From positions 1 to 43,373 of the forward strand of contig NZ_FYBH01000294.1 in NCBI RefSeq assembly GCF_900185595.1: 43,373 bases of DNA. The letters are read 5' to 3'. Below, in pieces: positions 1-10,014 of the stretch. Below the pieces are notes generated by a model. That model made no database searches and had not been told where the DNA came from. It saw only the letters and a list, made by a program, of their open reading frames with translations. The position numbers and the translations under genes are program-made. The stretch's first letter is position 1. Every line of letters starts with the position of its first letter. Source of the stretch: Calothrix rhizosoleniae SC01. Lineage in GTDB: Bacteria > Cyanobacteriota > Cyanobacteriia > Cyanobacteriales > Nostocaceae.

Positions 1-143
1 ATTATGCTTGTGGGAAAAAATAATTCACCACAAACAATATGTTGTATCCTACAACCTCAAATTAATAGATAACAATGGTGTTATGCAATTTACATAATTC
101 AATGTAGTTGAAAATATGTATATTTATGAACTCTAGCCTGAAT
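1..143. other. Left-edge intergenic stretch
   Basis: AT-rich stretch downstream of pyrG. A tiny inverted repeat GTTGTA-TCC-TACAAC lies at about 42-56. I see no gene or convincing terminator here. Confidence 0.4.
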
Positions 144-1805
<1,662 letters not shown>

Positions 1806-1872
1806 CTAATAAATACATCCCGTAATTGTGCCATAGTCATGTTTTCAAGTTAATGAGGATGTTTTCCGAACA

Positions 1873-1892
1873 AAATTACCAATTGGTAATTT
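1873..1892. promoter_or_regulatory. Perfect 20-bp palindrome, candidate operator
   Basis: AAATTACCAATTGGTAATTT is its own reverse complement. It lies in the 151-bp spacer between the divergent pyrG and amidase starts, which suits a dimeric repressor or activator site. The binding protein is unknown. Confidence 0.4.
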
Positions 1893-1932
1893 ATCTGATC
1901 AATCTTTGTAAATTAGCTGCAACTATTTTTGT

Positions 1933-3690
1933 GTGAAACAACTTTTAGGATTAGTAGTATTAGGTTCTATCGTTATTCCCTCCCTAGCTTTGGCTAACGA
2001 AAAATCTTTGGTAGTGGTTTATCCCCGAAATAATCACAAAACTACAGCAGAGAAAATATTCTTCCTGGGTACGGCTCCCCCCCAAGGAAAGGTATCTATC
2101 AATGGTAAAGTGATTGTCCGTAGTCAGTCTGGTCATTTTGCCCCTAGTTTGCCCTTACAATTGGGAGAGAACCTGTTTACTGTAAGCTATGAAAATCAAA
2201 CAGTCCAGGTAAAGGTGATTAGGAATACTACCCAAGCCGTAATTCCCCAAGGTTTAGCTTTTGCCAAAGATTCCTTAACACCGGCGGTTGACATTGCCAG
2301 AATGCCGGGAGAATTAATTTGTTTTAGTGCGATTGCTGCACCAAATGGGACTGTATCTGTACAATTAGGGGAACGTAATATATCTCTGTTACCTCAAAAT
2401 CAACAAGTACAACTACCAAGCAATTTTGCCGCCTTAACCGGACAAAACCAGCCTAATGTCCAGAAAAACATTAGTAAATACCAGGGTTGTACAAAGGTAG
2501 ATAGTCCTGGTAATTTGGGTAAACCCAAATTTCAACTTACCTTAGATGGGGAAAGTTTTACCCAAGAAGGCACTGGTAATATCCAAATTCTCTCCCCACA
2601 ACAGTTATCAGTTGCTGAAGTTAATGTAGATGCTGGAGTGGCACGCACTGGCCCTAGTACTAACTATTCTAGACTCACACCCCTACCCCAGGGAACCCAA
2701 GCAACAATTACTGGGAAAGAAGGGGAATGGCTAAGGTTAGATTATGGTGCCTGGATTAAAAGCAAAGAGACCCAGATTATATCTAATATTATCCCACCCC
2801 GTTCCATTATTCGCAGTGTGGGTTACAAACAACTTCCCCAAGCAACAGAGATGACTTTCCCTCTGGAAGTTCCTGTACCTGTCAGCGTCCAACAAGGCAA
2901 CAAAACTTTTACCCTCACTCTTTATAATACTACCGCCCAAACCGACACAATTCGCACTGATGATGATCCGTTAATTTCTCGTCTGGATTGGCAGGAGGTG
3001 GCTCCAGGACGGCTACAATATACCTTTAACCTCAAAACAGACCAACAGTGGGGTTATAAGCTGAAATACCAAGGAACTAGCCTAGTTTTAACCTTACGTC
3101 ATCCGCCCAAACTCAAATCCAGCCAACGTAAACCTTTATCTGGGATTAAGATTCTCCTCGATCCTGGACATGGGGGTAAGGAATCGGGAGCCATAGGACA
3201 CAGTGGTTACAAAGAGAAGGATGTAAATTTAGTGATTTCTCTGTTGCTGCGACAAGAGTTAATCAAACGAGGTGCTACCGTCGTGATGACAAGGGAAGAC
3301 GATAGGGATGTTTCCTTGGTTGCTCGCCAACAAATGATTGCTAAAGAAGAACCAGCGATCGCATTTTCGATTCATTACAATTCTTTACCTGATGCAGGGG
3401 ATGCGGAAAATATTCAGGGTATAGGTATGTTTTGGTATCATCCCCAAGCCCATAGTTTGGCTGTGTTTATGCATAATTATTTAGTGAAAAAGCGTAAACG
3501 TCCTACCTATGGGGTGTTTTGGAATAACTTAGCACTCACCCGTCCCGCAGAAGCACCAAGTATATTATTGGAGTTGGGCTTTATGAGTAATCCAGAAGAG
3601 TTTGAGTGGGTGATGGATGAGAAGGAACAGAAGAAGTTAGCTAAGGCGATGGCTGATGGTGTTGTTAAATGGTTTAAGGATTCTCGTTAA
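1933..3690 (+). CDS. Secreted N-acetylmuramoyl-L-alanine amidase (Amidase_3) with SH3b domain
   Basis: Cleaves the amide bond between N-acetylmuramic acid and the stem peptide of peptidoglycan. It probably acts in the periplasm during cell separation or wall remodelling. Residues 1-21 form a signal peptide (basic start, hydrophobic core, ALA-type cleavage site). A bacterial SH3-like domain follows at about 229-285 (NVDAGVARTGPSTNYSRL). The catalytic Amidase_3 domain fills about 400-580. Its zinc ligands are visible in the DPGHGGKESG, SIHYN and LLELGFMSNPEE motifs. Start is GTG at 1933. It differs from classical AmiC in that I see no clear AMIN domain, so no symbol is given. Confidence 0.92.
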   Translation: MKQLLGLVVLGSIVIPSLALANEKSLVVVYPRNNHKTTAEKIFFLGTAPPQGKVSINGKVIVRSQSGHFAPSLPLQLGENLFTVSYENQTVQVKVIRNTTQAVIPQGLAFAKDSLTPAVDIARMPGELICFSAIAAPNGTVSVQLGERNISLLPQNQQVQLPSNFAALTGQNQPNVQKNISKYQGCTKVDSPGNLGKPKFQLTLDGESFTQEGTGNIQILSPQQLSVAEVNVDAGVARTGPSTNYSRLTPLPQGTQATITGKEGEWLRLDYGAWIKSKETQIISNIIPPRSIIRSVGYKQLPQATEMTFPLEVPVPVSVQQGNKTFTLTLYNTTAQTDTIRTDDDPLISRLDWQEVAPGRLQYTFNLKTDQQWGYKLKYQGTSLVLTLRHPPKLKSSQRKPLSGIKILLDPGHGGKESGAIGHSGYKEKDVNLVISLLLRQELIKRGATVVMTREDDRDVSLVARQQMIAKEEPAIAFSIHYNSLPDAGDAENIQGIGMFWYHPQAHSLAVFMHNYLVKKRKRPTYGVFWNNLALTRPAEAPSILLELGFMSNPEEFEWVMDEKEQKKLAKAMADGVVKWFKDSR

Positions 3691-3701
3691 TCGGTGAAAA
3701 T

Positions 3702-3739
3702 ACTTCTTGCTTTTAGTAATTACACAAAAAGCAAGAAGT
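3702..3739 (+). terminator. Hairpin after the amidase gene
   Basis: A perfect 13-bp stem (ACTTCTTGCTTTT with AAAAGCAAGAAGT) and a 12-nt loop begin 11 bases after the amidase stop codon. No strong T run follows, so it may be a weak terminator or an mRNA-stabilising hairpin. Confidence 0.55.
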
Positions 3740-3813
3740 TCCATATTATTTAACGTTGATAAAATCATAGTAAATAGTTAGCAGCAGTCAATTTATTCTT
3801 GTTGAGGGTAAGA

Positions 3814-4983
3814 ATGTCACTTGCGCCAAGCGAACAAAATATGTGGGAGGAATCAACTCCACAAGGTACAAAAAAAATGTCTGAAGATGATATTAACAGG
3901 AAATATGAAAAGGGAGAGAGAAGAATACTCACGGAAATAAATCGTGAAAAACTTCCCAGCTTCGCTGAATCTTTGAAAAAAAGCGGTTATATGGAAATTA
4001 GACCATTCTATCAAAGGAGATCTCGCTGGGATAAAAAAATGCAATCACGATTAATCGAATCATTTTTGATTAATATTCCTGTCCCCCCAATCATCCTTTA
4101 TGAAAGAGATTATAATTCCTATGAAGTGATGGATGGTCAACAAAGAATTACTACCATTCAGGATTTTTATGATAATAAATTAGAGCTAACTGGACTTGAA
4201 CTTTGGCCAGAGTTAGAAGGACGAACTTATGAGAAACTACCTAAAAAAATTAAAGCAGGTATTGACCGCCGCTCAATATCATCTATTGTGTTAATTACAG
4301 AATCAACATCAGATCCGGAAGAAGCACTTTTTTTAAAACAGATTGCTTTTGAGCGTCTTAATACTGGAGGTGTAGCTCTTAGTCGTCAGGAGGTACGCAA
4401 TTGTTTATATTCTGGCAAATTAAATGAACTATTATTGGAACTTGCAAGTAATCATATCTTTGCAAATGCCTGGGGTATTCCCATTGAAAATAATGATGAG
4501 CTTGCTCAAAATAATTTATACAAGAAAATGGAAGATGCAGAGCTAGTCCTGCGTTTTTTCGCACTGCGTAATATAGAGCAATTTAGTGGTAAACTAGAAC
4601 ATTTTCTTAATTCATATATGAGAAAGAATATCAATTTATATAATAATGATATTAATACATTAAAAAAAATTTTCCTAGACACAATTAAAATCACTCACAA
4701 TATTTATGGAGAGAATTTATTTAAACCATTCGATCCAAACTCAAAAGCATGGAAATCTAAAGCCTACAAAGCTTATTATGACGCTGTTATGGTTGGTTTT
4801 AGTAACCATTTATCTAGTACTAATATATTGATAAATAAAAAAGAAAAAGTGATTGAAGAAACAAAAAAAATATTTATACAAGACGAATCAAAGCTATTTA
4901 CTGGTCAGGGAAAAACCAAATCAGATTTGCAAAAGCGTATCAAAATATTTGACGAAATGCTTTTGCAAGTAATCAAAGATTAA
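3814..4983 (+). CDS. DUF262 domain protein (ParB-like nuclease/NTPase fold)
   Basis: The N-terminal half is a DUF262 (GmrS/ParB-like) domain. It has the PFYQRRSRWDKKMQSRLIES segment and the family motif MDGQQRITTI at about residues 105-114. DUF262 proteins occur in modification-dependent restriction (GmrSD type) and other phage-defence modules, where this domain binds or hydrolyses nucleotides. Here the usual DUF1524 HNH nuclease half is absent; the C-terminus is helical and not recognised. The ATG at 3814 is chosen because a GAGGG ribosome site sits five bases upstream; a TTG at 3799 is also in frame. The HEPN gene starts 6 bp downstream, so the two probably form an operon. Codon use is very AT-rich and I see no HIP1 site, consistent with transfer. 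Confidence 0.8.
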   Translation: MSLAPSEQNMWEESTPQGTKKMSEDDINRKYEKGERRILTEINREKLPSFAESLKKSGYMEIRPFYQRRSRWDKKMQSRLIESFLINIPVPPIILYERDYNSYEVMDGQQRITTIQDFYDNKLELTGLELWPELEGRTYEKLPKKIKAGIDRRSISSIVLITESTSDPEEALFLKQIAFERLNTGGVALSRQEVRNCLYSGKLNELLLELASNHIFANAWGIPIENNDELAQNNLYKKMEDAELVLRFFALRNIEQFSGKLEHFLNSYMRKNINLYNNDINTLKKIFLDTIKITHNIYGENLFKPFDPNSKAWKSKAYKAYYDAVMVGFSNHLSSTNILINKKEKVIEETKKIFIQDESKLFTGQGKTKSDLQKRIKIFDEMLLQVIKD

Positions 4984-4989
4984 GTATTC

Positions 4990-6048
4990 ATGTTTCAAGA
5001 AATTCTGGATAAAGCGAGGGGTGATATTTCTACTACACGTTCTATAATTCAGACATATTTTAGACTCAGGGACATTTTGTTTGGAGAAGGTTCTATTACG
5101 GAACAAGAACGTGAAGATTGTCAAAAAATTACATCACTGAAAGAAATTGCTCCAAATAAAAATGATTGGCGAGTTTACGAAAACTGTGCAGTAGTAACTC
5201 GACTCTATGCTATTTATGAAAACTTTGTCGAAAATCTAGTAAGAGAATGGATAGAATACCTACCTCGAATTTTTCCTAATTATTCTGATTTGAATGAAGA
5301 GATTCAAGGGACACACCAGAGAGGTGTGGCTAACTTACTACTGAAACTTAAAAATAAGAATATTAACAGTCAGTTTTATAAAGATATTATTAGCAGTTTA
5401 TTTATTTGTATAACTGGTGAAAATCAATATGAGGGTGAAAATAAATATAAGTTAGTCCCAGATGCATTTTTGCTACACGAGCAGAACTTACGCAAAGAAG
5501 CTTTAGAACAATTGTTTACTAATGCAGGAATACCGAATGCTTGGAATTGGGTAAATAAACATATAAATGAATACTCTGCGGAAATAAAACTAAAAGAACT
5601 TATCGATTATCGTAATGATGCAGCTCACGAGGGTTTTATAGATGCTCCTTTAGGATTCGATATATTACTAGAATTATGTGATTTTGTCGAAACTTTGTGT
5701 CAAGCGTTAGCTGAGTTAGTAACTTACCGCGTTATTGAACAAAAAAAATCAATAGGACAAGTTAAGGAAATTGGTAAAGTTACAAGATGGTTCCCAGAAC
5801 CTCAAGCTGCTAGAGCTAAGATACAAGATGTGAATTTGTCTGTTGGAGACAGTCTTTTTTTAGTGAGCGAGACAAAAGGTTACTGTAAGTTAGTCAAAAT
5901 TGAAAGTATTAAAATTACTGAAAACGGTCAAGATATACCAAAAGATAATTTACTAATAACTGATGAAACAGAGGTAGGCTTGAAATTTGATAAAGACGTA
6001 AGAGAAGACTTGAGCATTTATATGAATGTAGTAAATTCACCAGAGTGA
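4990..6048 (+). CDS. HEPN-domain protein (MAE_28990/MAE_18760-like), putative RNase partner
   Basis: The core contains RLYAIYENFVENLVREWIE and a later R-x4-H motif, RNDAAH, at residues 208-213. That is the catalytic signature of HEPN ribonucleases. The arrangement resembles the cyanobacterial MAE_28990/MAE_18760 HEPN-like family, which I recall being found beside DUF262 genes. An additional C-terminal domain (about 255-352) starts after KEIGKVTRWFPEPQAARAKI and looks beta-rich; its role is unknown. It lies 6 bp downstream of the DUF262 gene with no separate promoter evident. By analogy with other HEPN pairs, it could be an RNA-cleaving effector triggered or restrained by its neighbour. That function is inferred. 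Confidence 0.72.
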   Translation: MFQEILDKARGDISTTRSIIQTYFRLRDILFGEGSITEQEREDCQKITSLKEIAPNKNDWRVYENCAVVTRLYAIYENFVENLVREWIEYLPRIFPNYSDLNEEIQGTHQRGVANLLLKLKNKNINSQFYKDIISSLFICITGENQYEGENKYKLVPDAFLLHEQNLRKEALEQLFTNAGIPNAWNWVNKHINEYSAEIKLKELIDYRNDAAHEGFIDAPLGFDILLELCDFVETLCQALAELVTYRVIEQKKSIGQVKEIGKVTRWFPEPQAARAKIQDVNLSVGDSLFLVSETKGYCKLVKIESIKITENGQDIPKDNLLITDETEVGLKFDKDVREDLSIYMNVVNSPE

Positions 6049-6147
6049 TTGTTGTCTAAATTTCATAGTAATTTGCAAATAGGAAAATCGATCAATGGGT
6101 AATTTACCAATAGACTCAAACCTAGGAGTTAGCCAAGAGGTCTAAAA

Positions 6148-6375
6148 ATGAAAACTGACACAGAAAGAGAACAATTAATTCAAGGTATCCTCGTCATGCT
6201 TTACCAAGCCTACGACAGTACCTTAGATGAAATTTATGCTTTATTGAAAAAAATTGAGGATGAAGAAGATGAAGAAGATTTAAAAGCCTATGATGAAGCT
6301 AAAGAAGATATACAGATTAATGGTACTATTCCCTGGGAAAAAGTTAAAAAAGAAATGAAAAAGGACGTTGCGTGA
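6148..6375 (+). CDS. Putative antitoxin of a RelE-type module
   Basis: A 75-aa acidic, helical protein with a run rich in Glu/Asp (EDEEDEEDLKAYDEAKED). It is not assigned to a named antitoxin family from sequence alone. The assignment rests on position: its stop overlaps the start of a RelE/ParE-like toxin by four bases (GTGA), the usual antitoxin-first arrangement. Upstream, a short inverted repeat GGTAA-T-TTACC at 6098-6108 could be an autoregulatory operator. A conventional ribosome site (CTAGGAG) lies further upstream than usual. Confidence 0.6.
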   Translation: MKTDTEREQLIQGILVMLYQAYDSTLDEIYALLKKIEDEEDEEDLKAYDEAKEDIQINGTIPWEKVKKEMKKDVA

Positions 6376-6638
6376 GCTATACAGTTGAGATTTCTACACG
6401 AGCTGTAAAGCAACTCAATAAGTTACCACCAGAAATTCAAAAACGCATACAAGTAAAAATTGATGAATTAGCCATAGAGCCACGTCCTAATGGGGTAAAA
6501 AAGCTAAAAAATAGAGAAAATGCTTATCGTGTTAGAGTAGGCGATTACCGTGTGTTATATGATATTTTTGACGATGTTCTATTGATAATAGTTGTAGAAA
6601 TAGGTCATCGAAGCAAAGTTTATAAAGATGAAAGTTGA
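6372..6638 (+). CDS. RelE/ParE-family toxin
   Basis: An 88-aa protein with the RelE-fold pattern: YTVEISTRAVKQLNKLPPEI at the N-terminus, IEPRPNGVKKLKN in the middle, and YRVRVGDYRVLYDI before a final VEIGHRSKVY strand. RelE toxins cut mRNA on the ribosome; ParE toxins poison gyrase. The GDYRVLYDI and HRSKVY elements fit RelE/StbE better, but the target cannot be settled from sequence. Translation begins at a GTG overlapping the antitoxin stop, so expression is probably coupled. It ends 75 bp before era. Confidence 0.85.
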   Translation: MSYTVEISTRAVKQLNKLPPEIQKRIQVKIDELAIEPRPNGVKKLKNRENAYRVRVGDYRVLYDIFDDVLLIIVVEIGHRSKVYKDES

Positions 6639-6713
6639 CAAGCAAGAACATCTTAGAGCTATCACCTACACTATTGTTTATCATCTTCATAAAATAAAAC
6701 GGAGGAATAACCA

Positions 6714-7670
6714 GTGAATAGTTCGGAAAATGACATCTTCTCTCTTCCAGAGCAAGTAACAATTCCTCAGGCTCCTCCCAATTTTAAATCAGGTTTTATC
6801 GGTATTATTGGTCGCCCAAATGTCGGTAAATCTACTTTAATGAATCACCTAGTAGGTCAAAAAATTGCCATTACCTCCCCTGTCGCCCAAACTACACGCA
6901 ATCGCCTGCGAGGAATTTTAACCACTCCAGCAGCACAATTAATTTTTGTCGATACACCAGGGATTCATAAACCCCATCATCAATTAGGTAAGGTAATAGT
7001 CCAAAATGCTAAAATAGCTATTGAATCAGTGGATGTACTGTTATTTGTGGTAGATAGTACTACTCAGTGTGGTGGAGGTGATCGCTACATTGCTGAGTTG
7101 TTACAGAACTCTCCTACACCAGTAATTTTAGGTTTAAATAAAGTAGACCAACAACCCATTGATAGTCAGCCAATCGATGACAGTTACGCTGAATTAGCAG
7201 TAACCCATCAATGGCAAACAATAAAATTCTCCGCTAAAACCGGGACTAATTTACCCGAACTGCAACAATTATTAATTCAACATTTAGAACCTGGACCATA
7301 CTATTACCCACCGGATTTAGTCACCGACCAGCCAGAACGGTTTATTATGGGTGAATTGATCCGCGAGCAGATATTATTGTTAACCAAGGAAGAAATACCC
7401 CACTCAGTTGCGATCGCCATCGATCAAGTAGAAGAAACACCCAGTATTACCCGTGTGATTGCAACTATTAACGTAGAGCGAAGTTCCCAAAAAGGGATTG
7501 TGATTGGTAAGGGTGGATCGATGCTCAAATCTATTGGTAGTGCAGCCAGACAACAAATCCAAAAGCTAATTGCAGGGAAAGTATACTTAGAACTTTTCGT
7601 TAAAGTCAGACCTAAATGGCGACAGTCTCGGATTCGCCTAGCAGAATTGGGATATCGAGTTGAAGAATAA
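6714..7670 (+). CDS. era: GTPase Era
   Basis: Essential GTPase that binds the 3' end of 16S rRNA and helps 30S subunit assembly. The 318-aa protein has the G1 P-loop GRPNVGKST, switch residues around TTRNRLRGI, G3 DTPG, and G4 NKVD. A C-terminal KH RNA-binding domain carries VIGKGGSMLKSIG. Start is a GTG at 6714, supported by GGAGG at 6701-6705. The N-terminal tail before the G domain is about 25 residues long. A HIP1 site lies at about 7410. The upstream toxin gene probably inserted next to an ancestral era promoter. Confidence 0.97.
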   Translation: MNSSENDIFSLPEQVTIPQAPPNFKSGFIGIIGRPNVGKSTLMNHLVGQKIAITSPVAQTTRNRLRGILTTPAAQLIFVDTPGIHKPHHQLGKVIVQNAKIAIESVDVLLFVVDSTTQCGGGDRYIAELLQNSPTPVILGLNKVDQQPIDSQPIDDSYAELAVTHQWQTIKFSAKTGTNLPELQQLLIQHLEPGPYYYPPDLVTDQPERFIMGELIREQILLLTKEEIPHSVAIAIDQVEETPSITRVIATINVERSSQKGIVIGKGGSMLKSIGSAARQQIQKLIAGKVYLELFVKVRPKWRQSRIRLAELGYRVEE

Positions 7671-7747
7671 GGAGTTTAGACTTTTAGAGAGTGAGTTCTT
7701 GGAGAGTAGAAATAAGCAGATTTTTACTTTATAAAATACTCATGTAT

Positions 7748-7775
7748 AAAAAAATCCCTGGTAATAATTATCAGG
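7748..7775 (-). terminator. Rho-independent terminator facing left
   Basis: Read on the minus strand, CCTGATAATTATTACCAGG can fold into a nine-pair hairpin, followed by GGA and seven T residues. It lies about 180 bp beyond the stop of the minus-strand gene at 7956-8315 and faces the era transcript. The rest of the 285-bp spacer (7671-7955) has no gene. At 7790-7804 it carries TATAGCACTACGCAA, the terminal sequence of the MITE at 10432-10544. Confidence 0.55.
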
Positions 7776-7955
7776 AAATAAAATATTTGTATAGCACTAC
7801 GCAATTAGCTGAGGACATTATTGACTGCTAAAACATATGAGCAGGAAACTTTTGAATTTTGAATTTTGACCAAAAAATAAAAGGATACAAACCCCTAATT
7901 TTAGATATGGAGTCAATCCAAAATCCAAAATTATGATGATTTCCGCCTTGGGTTA

Positions 7956-8315
7956 CTAGATTATTCCAGGTCCTCTATGACGCAAGTCATGTTCCATAGT
8001 CAATAAACCTTCCTCATCTTCCCTTAGTTCTTCGAGTTGATGAAGGCGTTGAGCTTTACGTTCTTGTTCCTGTTGTTTTGAGTCTCCAGGCTCAGAGATA
8101 TACATCTCCGGTTCAACTGCATAGTTATTAATCAGTCCTTCTTGGTCAATAGTATAGCCATCTCGGGTATGTATATTTTCCTTATCTGCAGGGTCATCAT
8201 GGTCAACATGACCAAAATGCTTACCCTCTCTAGCTGCACGTGCTGCGGTTTCCCCTGGAATGATATGGGGGTCATAGTGGGGAATATTTAAGTTAGGACT
8301 ATTTTCAGCTTTCAT
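7956..8315 (-). CDS. Hypothetical charged small protein
   Basis: A 119-aa soluble, highly charged protein with no signal peptide or membrane segment. It has a His/Asp-rich stretch (GKHFGHVDHDDPADKENIHT) and a predicted helical, Gln/Glu/Arg-rich C-terminal half (SKQQEQERKAQRLHQLEELR). I do not recognise a family. The start is well supported: an AGGAGG site sits just upstream of the ATG at 8315. It has its own candidate terminator and no same-strand partner nearby. The composition suggests a disordered or stress-related protein, but that is a guess. Confidence 0.7.
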   Translation of the reverse strand: MKAENSPNLNIPHYDPHIIPGETAARAAREGKHFGHVDHDDPADKENIHTRDGYTIDQEGLINNYAVEPEMYISEPGDSKQQEQERKAQRLHQLEELREDEEGLLTMEHDLRHRGPGII

Positions 8316-8600
8316 AGCTTCCTCCTCGGTATCTCAAAACAATCAATAGCTTGAGATACTATGTGCATAATTTTGACTGTAGAGACGCTTACTTTATTCT
8401 AACTCTGTTGTGATATTTGGTAACTATCTCCTCAAAAATTAACTGTAGGTATTGGTTATCCTGGGTATGTTGCTGTTGATTAACCTCAGCAATTAACAAA
8501 ACATGGTTTTATACTAAGAGAGAAAAATGATTGCGATAGATGGAAAGAAAGAAAAGCTTATGTCGTAACTCTTTCACAATCGAAAATCGAAAATCCGGCA
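8316..8600. other. Intergenic region without a gene
   Basis: A spacer of 285 bp between two minus-strand genes. It contains the ribosome site of the downstream gene and a short CGAAAATC repeat near 8580. I see no gene. Confidence 0.4.
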
Positions 8601-9548
8601 TTACTTGCTATAAAAGAACAGTGCAACCCCTCCCAGACTTACCAAGACCCCTGCGATCGCTCGCCAACTGACTTTCTCTCCCATCCACATTGCTAAGGGA
8701 ATTGCAAATAAGGGACTAGTTTGCAATAAGGTGGTAGCAATTCCGGTTTGTGTAAATTTAATTGCTGTTACCTGTAACCAAATACCTAGATATGTACCAA
8801 TAAAAGCCGCGAAAAAAATTCCCGCGATCGCTCGCCGTGAGTAAAGAATTTGCCACTGAAAATTACTGGGTTGCTGGGGTAAATACAACCACCCTAATAG
8901 CACCAATTCCCCTCCAATTAATCGTAATAAGGCAGCCCAAATGGGGGTAACAGTTGTATTTGCTAAGGCGACGCGGGAAAGCAAAGCACCGATTGTATTC
9001 GCGATCGCAGCTAATAAACCATAGCTAATCCCTTTAATCAAATGATGTGCGTAATTATTCTCCGTTTCAGCTACACGCTCGGAAATTACCCAGGCAACAC
9101 CTAAAATAGTGATGAAAATTCCCCACCAAGCGAGCATATTTAGCCGTTCTTGCAAAAATATCATAGCAGCGATCGCGGTTATGGGTGGGACTAAAGTACC
9201 CATCAATAAAGCACGCCGTACACCCAAGGAATTAATTGCTACAAAAAAAGCCGTATCCCCTAAAGCAATACCCATCAACCCACTAACTAACAGCAAAAAG
9301 ATGGATATAGGGGCAATATCGGGAATTAATCCGCCACTGAAATATATTGTAATTAAAAGTAGGGCGATCGCAATTGCCCCTTTCAACAAATTTAAGTGTA
9401 GTGGGGCAATATTCTTTCCCAAACGACCATATACCAATGATGCCACAGCCCACAAAGCAGCACCACACAAGGCTGCCATCTCTCCTTTGATGTCTGTTAA
9501 GACTAAATTCAAGGGAATATAAAAAATAGTATTTGCCCCCTTTCTCAT
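8601..9548 (-). CDS. EamA/DMT-family transporter
   Basis: An inner-membrane protein of the drug/metabolite transporter superfamily, with two EamA repeats and about ten hydrophobic helices. The first repeat covers GEMAALCGAALWAVASLVYG to roughly residue 140. The second begins at GISYGLLAAIANTIGALLSR. Substrates of this family include amino acids, sugars and metabolites, and none can be assigned here. The start is uncertain: ATG at 9548, TTG at 9566, a TTG about 30 bp inside and ATG at 9479 are all in frame, and none has a good ribosome site. The gene holds five HIP1 octamers (near 8643, 8824, 9001, 9170 and 9365), marking it as long resident in cyanobacteria. Confidence 0.88.
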   Translation of the reverse strand: MRKGANTIFYIPLNLVLTDIKGEMAALCGAALWAVASLVYGRLGKNIAPLHLNLLKGAIAIALLLITIYFSGGLIPDIAPISIFLLLVSGLMGIALGDTAFFVAINSLGVRRALLMGTLVPPITAIAAMIFLQERLNMLAWWGIFITILGVAWVISERVAETENNYAHHLIKGISYGLLAAIANTIGALLSRVALANTTVTPIWAALLRLIGGELVLLGWLYLPQQPSNFQWQILYSRRAIAGIFFAAFIGTYLGIWLQVTAIKFTQTGIATTLLQTSPLFAIPLAMWMGEKVSWRAIAGVLVSLGGVALFFYSK

Positions 9549-9592
9549 ACAAATTAAACTTCGCAATATCCTATTCTATCTGTTTTTTATGA

Positions 9593-9619
9593 TTAGCACT
9601 CTGACTCTTTAAGTGCTAA
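9593..9619 (+). promoter_or_regulatory. CIRCE element 1 (HrcA operator)
   Basis: TTAGCACTC, exactly nine bases, then AAGTGCTAA. This matches the CIRCE consensus TTAGCACTC-N9-GAGTGCTAA with one mismatch. It abuts the -35 box of the promoter at 9620-9648. Confidence 0.88.
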
Positions 9620-9648
9620 TTGAAATTTGATTATTTTTGGTTTATAAT
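9620..9648 (+). promoter_or_regulatory. Sigma-70-type promoter between two CIRCE elements
   Basis: -35 TTGAAA (9620-9625), 17-bp spacer, -10 TATAAT (9643-9648). Transcription would start near 9655, upstream of CIRCE element 2, and run toward the gene at 10015. Confidence 0.75.
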
Positions 9649-9682
9649 ATGATTAATAAACAATTAAATACTCTTTGGAATA

Positions 9683-9709
9683 TTAGCACTCTCGCTCTAT
9701 GACTGCTAA
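9683..9709 (+). promoter_or_regulatory. CIRCE element 2 (HrcA operator)
   Basis: TTAGCACTC, nine bases, then GACTGCTAA: one mismatch to the CIRCE consensus in the right arm. It would lie within the early transcribed region of the promoter at 9620-9648. Confidence 0.82.
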
Positions 9710-9904
9710 ATAACTATGTAGATTGCCTACATTTATAATCGAGAATAGTTCAGTTGTATAAAATCATTAATCGTAAAACGATTTACTCATTCATTTTAGG
9801 AACAAGTATTGTTAACCACAATTAATAGTTATCCATCTTTTTCATCATAGTTTAGTGTTCGAGTCAAACACTCAAGCGCTTTACTGAATTTATCAATGGA
9901 GAAA

Positions 9905-9982
9905 ATGATAACTATTAAAAATCTCTTGCTGCAAGAAGCTGTACATTTCCAGTGCAGGGTAAATACAAGACCATACTACTGA
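9905..9982 (+). CDS. Possible 25-aa leader peptide
   Basis: An ATG at 9905 preceded by GGAG (9898-9901) opens a short frame beginning MITIKNLLLQEAVHF and ending in TGA at 9980. It lies in the presumed 5' leader of the CIRCE-controlled transcript, 32 bp before the next start. It could be a leader peptide or chance. Confidence 0.25.
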   Translation: MITIKNLLLQEAVHFQCRVNTRPYY

Positions 9983-10014
9983 TTGATAGTTTAAATTACC
10001 TGGAGACAATTAAG

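Noticed and set aside
3814-4983. Full GmrSD-type restriction enzyme
   Set aside because: The DUF262 half is present but I see no DUF1524 H-N-H half, either fused or adjacent.
9109-9522. 137-aa open frame on the plus strand opposite the DMT transporter
   Set aside because: It is a shadow of the membrane gene in the opposite frame, rich in Lys/Ile/Ala from reversed hydrophobic codons.
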